Source: Spinacia oleracea (Eukaryota; Streptophyta; Magnoliopsida; Caryophyllales; Amaranthaceae). Taken from it: 64,000 nt of DNA. Both the position numbers and the translations under genes were made by a program. The notes under the pieces are model-generated. The model was not told where the DNA came from, searched no databases, and saw only the letters and a program-made list of their open reading frames with translations. Positions 59,801 to 64,000 of the stretch are shown here, piece by piece. The stretch lies in contig NC_079490.1 in the NCBI RefSeq assembly GCF_020520425.1, positions 620,001 through 684,000 of the forward strand. The letters are read 5' to 3'. Each line of letters opens with the position of its first letter. Position 1 is the first letter of the stretch.

Positions 59801-62800
59801 TTTCGGGACATCTGTTGTATAAATTCCCAGGATGGATAATGGTTGAGGATGTCATACTCATAGGATAAAATAGGATAGAAGTGCTGTCATTAGTTATTCT
59901 GGCTCTTGATAGAATAGGAGATCGGCATGTTTTTGTCTCCCTCGTGCTGGCAATCACTGCAATTTGCTAGTGCCCTTTGAAAGTAAGAAACCAACACATT
60001 TTTGAGGGTGTAGTTCTCCCTAGTCAAGGCTTGAAGTTCCTTTTTCGAGGCTTTTGTATACTAGACATTTGCTGACGTTGTAGATAAATTGCTTATGATA
60101 GCTAGAGATATGTTTTTTTTGTCCTTAGCCCTTTTGAAGGCGGTGACACTGCCTTGGTGTCTTTCAAAAGTACTGCTGCAATTTTTGGAAGAATGTCTTT
60201 GGCTTGTTTATTCGTCGAAGTTAATTTTTGCTTCTGTGCCTTTGTTTATGCAAATTGTTCATTTGCCCCTGTCCGTTTTTGCCAAGATAAAGGAATGCTC
60301 TTTTCTGTACTTTTTTTTTTGGGGTTGTTTGACCATCTTGTATCGAATGCCAATAGTTTGATGTATCTGCAGGATGTCAGTTGAAATGGTTGCCTGTATA
60401 GCAGTTGAGTCCTTGTCAATTCTTGAGAAGATGCATACTAAAGGGTACGCTAATGCAGTCATTCATTTTCTTTTTGAAATAAGTGGAGAATATATCTCAT
60501 ATCTGAGAAGTTTCTATTATGTTTTAGATTTTCATGTTAATTTTGTCATGTCATGTTTTCCATGAATATCAGTTATGTGCATGGAGACGTGAAGCCAGAA
60601 AACTTTTTGCTTGGCCAGCCTTCTACCGCACAGGAGAAAAAATTGTTTCTTGTTGACCTTGGACTAGGTAATTTTCTTACCTTTTTCAGGTCCAATCCTC
60701 TATTGGATTGTTTCTTAACTTTTTTATTGTCATATGTAGTCATATCACGTGTTACTAATTGTTTTAGCTTAATGTTACAGCAACAAAATGGAGGGATACT
60801 TCTAGTGGGCAGCATGTTGAATATGATCAGCGTCCTGATATGTTCAGGTAAATCAGTGACCTATGTTTATAAACGATTTGTTTTCCTCATCTAATCTTAT
60901 CTCCTAATACTATATGATGTAAATTTAACAGGGGAACAGTTCGATATGCAAGTGTCCATGCCCACCTCGGTAGAACAGCCAGCAGAAGAGATGACTTGGA
61001 ATCTCTTGCATATACACTTATATTTCTTCTGAAGGGAAGGCTACCTTGGCAAGGTTATCAGGTACCTATCAGTTGTTTCAGCCATATCCTGTTATCACCA
61101 TTCTTATTACCTCTTAAATAAAAGCCTAATAAACTTTTCTCAATCATTACTTATAGGGTGATAACAAATCATTTCTTGTGTGCAAAAAGAAGATGGGAAC
61201 GTCACCTGAAGTTTTGTGTTGCTTTTGTCCCGCGCCACTTAAAAATTTCGTTGAAATAGTTGTGAATATGAAATTTGATGAAGAGCCCAACTATTCTAAG
61301 CTGATATCATTGTTTGATGGGTTGATTGGACCAAACCCATCCATAAGGCCTATTAACACCGATGGTGCTCAGAAGGTAATTATAGTTGTCTCTTAAGTCT
61401 GTATTTCTGTTATCATCTTGTATGGATTTCCTGCTTATTTAACTTTCCTGTTAAATCATCTACCAGGTTGGTCAAAAACGTGGAAGGCTCAATGTTGATG
61501 AAGATGATGATGGGCAACCCAAGAAGAAGGTCCGCATGGGTGTTCCAGCTACTCAATGGATTTCAGTTTATAACGCTCGGTCACCTATGAAGCAGAGGTT
61601 GGTTCCTGATGTTTTCGAATTTCCATTGTCAGGGACACAGGGTCATGCAATTCCTACAACTTACCATAATTGCTTTCTCTGTCCCACCTGTTTCTGTTTT
61701 GATGAATAGTAGATTTCTTGTTTTTGCAATTAGCAACGCTAAAATCATAAATCTGGTTGTAGAGAAGTAGGGGAAAAAACATTACTTTTTTTCGCTTGTT
61801 GAAACATCTTTGTTTTGCTTTAGGTACCATTATAATGTTGCTGATGCTCGATTGGCACAGCATGTGGAGAGAGGTAACGCTGATGGCTTGCTTATAAGCT
61901 CTGTGTCATCATGTTCCAATCTGTGGGCATTGATTATGGATGCGGGCACTGGCTTTACTAATCAAATTTATGAGTTATCAACTCAATTTTTGCACAAGGT
62001 TGGTTTTTTATATACGGAGAATTAACTTCTTTTTATCAATTGCCTGCTGACTGCTGTTGTATTTTCTTATTTGAATCTTCTTTTAATGACATTTGATGCT
62101 GAAAACATTGTAGGAGTGGATCATGGAACAATGGGAGAAGAATTATTACATCAGTTCTGTTGCTGGTGCTACGAATGGTAGCTCCCTTGTGGTCATGTCC
62201 AAAGGTTGGTTCCTATTTCTTTAGTTATGATGGATGTTCAGGATTGTTTAAACAACATTTTCGTGCTGTGTGCATTTTATTGGACTCATGTTGTTTCCTC
62301 AAGGTTTATGTGTTTGCGTTATGGTTCCTTCACCTTTGAGTTCCCCAGTCCTTTTGCTATATGGTGTAGTCTGTGCTCCATACTTGTATCGTTTGGAGTG
62401 ACAGGATTGAAGTCTTTTATTGATGGACGAGGCTTATTCACAATTTCTAACCATTAGTATAGCTGTTGTTCTGCTTGCAAATGCCACTTATCCCCTTTCT
62501 TGGCTTGAAGGGACGCCCCCCACCTCTCGCTTTTGGTTGTCTAAATTTTATTCAAGTGGTTTTATGATTGGTGCTTGGTTTGGTAGGCTTGGTGATGTTA
62601 TGTTTACATGATAAACTATTTGGGTTAAATTTTTTATTGGATTCTATTATCTTAGAGGCTTTTGGAAGAATGTTTAGCCATTGCCTCTTTCAGCCGCGGT
62701 CTGGTTTTTCACGTGGCAGTTCTTTGTGTTAACAATTTTCTTTTGAATCAAGTTTGGTGTGAGTGTGTGACTCTATACTTCCTCCGCTTCACTAAAATTT

Positions 62801-64000
62801 CAACACCTGTTACTCTAGGATGTTTCAAAAAGTTGCAACACTTACCTTTTGACAACTATTACAACTTCACCCTAAATAACAAACTATGACTCTTTTTTTG
62901 GGGGAATCAAAGTGGGGTCTTTGTATAATGTAACTACTTCTTTCTCTCTTCTCTGGTGTGAAGTACTTTTACTCTTTGTATAATTGTAACGGTTAGCAAT
63001 CCATTTGCATGGTCTCCCATTATTCCCAAAATAATGTGCTAATTGCAAGTGTTTCAATTTTACTGAAACATAGGAAGTATTAAGGGACATTGTGAACTTC
63101 TTCTAAACTATTCTACTGTTAAGAAACATCAACATCTTTTTGTTCATTGATTTAGAATGATAACCCTAGAACAGTCCTTTTGCTATATGGTGTATTCTGT
63201 GCTCCATACTTTCATCTTTTCGAGTGACAGGATTGAAGTCTTTTATTGATTGATGCTTATCCCCTTTCTTGTCTTGAAGGGACGCCCCCCCACCCCTCGC
63301 TTTTGGTTATCCAACTTTCTATTTAAGTGGTTTTATGGTTGGTGCTTGGTTTGGTAGGCTTGGTGATGTTATGTTCACATGATAAACTCTTAAATAAATA
63401 CGGCCCGAAAAGGCAAGTGTATCCCTTAAATAAATACAGAGGGAGTATTATGTTACTTTTGGAAGAATATTTAGGGTGCGTTATCTTCAACTTAATTTAG
63501 GTCCAATAAGGTCATATAATTTCTGGTTAGTTCTAATAAGGTTTAATAAGGTTTAATTATTAATTTAAGAAGTAAATAATAATTTCTTTATTAATTTGTA
63601 GTTATTAATATTGGTTTCGCAATTAGCTATTATAAATATTCTAATGGCTAAAAGTTTGGAAATCATTTAATGAACTTTAAATGAGGTCTAATAAGGTCCA
63701 GTAAGGTCAAGTTCAGATAAATTTAGGACTTCTAAGTAAAAGAGAACACACCCTTAACTTGGAGGTTTTTAGAAGAATATTGATGTTAGAAGCTTTGGGA
63801 AGAACATTGATTTCTTGTCACTCTTTAGTGGTTCTCTCTCTCCCATTGATGTTGGTACGTAGAATTGCATTGCATAGTTTGATTGCGATTCCTAGAACCA
63901 TATTATGTCATACGTTGAATACAATAAATAACGACTTTTTTCACAGGCACTCAATACACGCAGCAATCTTACAAAGTAAGTGATGCTTTCCCCTTCAAGT
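56862..64000 (+). CDS. MLK: MUT9-like / HD16-type casein-kinase-1-related protein kinase, 3' end outside window
   Basis: Fourteen exons in phase: 56862-57386, 57500-57619, 57923-57996, 58086-58155, 58231-58286, 60373-60444, 60573-60667, 60781-60847, 60932-61061, 61157-61375, 61467-61597, 61824-61998, 62114-62204, 63947 to beyond 64000. The first ~627 residues are present. MPELQ start; basic then very acidic Glu-rich N-terminus (to 175); Gly loop GKGGFGQV (191-198); Lys219 in [20 protein letters not shown] with catalytic Asp311; DLG (334) in place of DFG; CK1-like [18 protein letters not shown]; then the plant-specific C-terminal domain ([21 protein letters not shown]). This matches the MLK/PPK and rice HD16/EL1 kinases, nuclear enzymes linked to histone H3 phosphorylation, photoreceptor signalling and flowering. 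I chose 56862 over an upstream TTG because MPEL is the family start. Confidence 0.93.
58956..59405. repeat. Tandem duplication of 225 bp in kinase intron 5
   Basis: Copies at 58956-59180 and 59181-59405 share TGTGGGTAGGAACTAGGCAG through to GAGGAGATGNTATGTGAGTA. Differences are few. Confidence 0.9.
62347..63387. repeat. Direct duplication within kinase intron 13
   Basis: A segment at 62347-62614 (AGTCCTTTTGCTATATGGTG to TTACATGATAAACT) recurs at 63173-63387 with small deletions. The region between the copies has taken in a Stowaway-like MITE. Confidence 0.88.
62778..63077. mobile_element. Stowaway-like MITE in kinase intron 13 (300 bp)
   Basis: Ends CTTCCTCCGCTTCACTAAAA and TTTTACTGAAACATAGGAAG are inverted, with inner TTTCAACAC/GTGTTTCAA, and flanked by TA. 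Confidence 0.8.
63386..63445. mobile_element. Fragment of MITE family D in kinase intron 13
   Basis: Contains CTTAAATAAATACGG and then CAAGTGTATCCCTTAAATAA...CAGAGGGAG followed by TA, the two nested right ends seen in 24770-25051. The rest of the element is absent. Confidence 0.75.
63474..63754. mobile_element. MITE-like element in kinase intron 13
   Basis: Ends AGGGTGCGTTATCTTCAACT and, reversed, AAGGGTGTGTTCTCTTTTAC are inverted. The interior has TAATAAGGTCNAATAAGGT repeats in both halves. It may be related to MITE family B by the GTGCGTT end. Confidence 0.6.

Noticed and set aside
59730-59957. 75-residue minus-strand ORF in kinase intron 5
   Set aside because: It has no recognisable domain; it could be a transposon scrap, but nothing in the sequence supports a gene.

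Overview
The window is nuclear DNA from a flowering plant, most likely a eudicot. It has GT-AG introns, plant-only gene families (TMK receptor kinase, chromomethylase, MUT9-like kinase, dirigent protein, PGIP-like LRR protein) and many miniature transposons between and inside genes. The MITE and hAT composition is compatible with a Caryophyllales genome, but that is a guess. No bacterial, organellar, CRISPR or viral gene content was recognised.

Layout. 1-14569 is built around a large inverted duplication. The left arm (1 to about 2710) and right arm (about 12270 to 14569) are near-identical in reverse complement, and each carries the promoter and first exon of a pectinesterase gene pointing outward. 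The roughly 9.6 kb between the arms holds a seven-pass TMEM45/DUF716 membrane protein gene (2761-6000, minus) and a LEA2/NHL-type gene (9348-11673, minus). Next come the right-hand pectinesterase (14384-15763, C-terminal frameshift), a 5'-truncated PGIP-like LRR gene (17168-18601, minus), a complete dirigent gene (20450-21049), a decayed dirigent fragment (about 24040-24170) and a small acidic coiled-coil gene (25309-25752). 26-38 kb is gene-poor and repeat-rich, with one small three-pass membrane protein gene (30521-30895). The last 25 kb is gene-dense: a TMK-type LRR receptor kinase (38652-42467, minus), a 63-residue protein gene (44427-45136), a 20-exon CMT3-like chromomethylase (46631-53966, minus) and a MUT9-like/HD16-type kinase gene that runs off the right edge (56862 onward).

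How the genes relate. There are no operons; each gene has its own promoter region. The themes are cell wall and apoplast (pectinesterase, PGIP-like, dirigent), membrane signalling (TMK, LEA2/NHL, TMEM45) and chromatin (chromomethylase, MUT9-like kinase). Neighbourhood alone does not show joint function.

Mobile DNA. At least nine Stowaway-like MITEs with TA target duplications, several hAT-type elements filled with CCGACCC-like repeats (three with 7/8 or 8/8 matching 8-bp target duplications), a non-autonomous Helitron, a 1.16-kb MULE-like element with a 9-bp target duplication, and a CACTA-type terminus were recognised by eye. Notable repeats are an approximately 525-bp (AAAATT)n array upstream of TMK, a minisatellite with three-unit higher-order structure (25965-26585), and a two-copy element built from GGTCTAC palindromes (23196-23632 and 35584-36000). 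Splice sites were assigned by reading GT/AG signals and checking reading phase; no transcript evidence was available.
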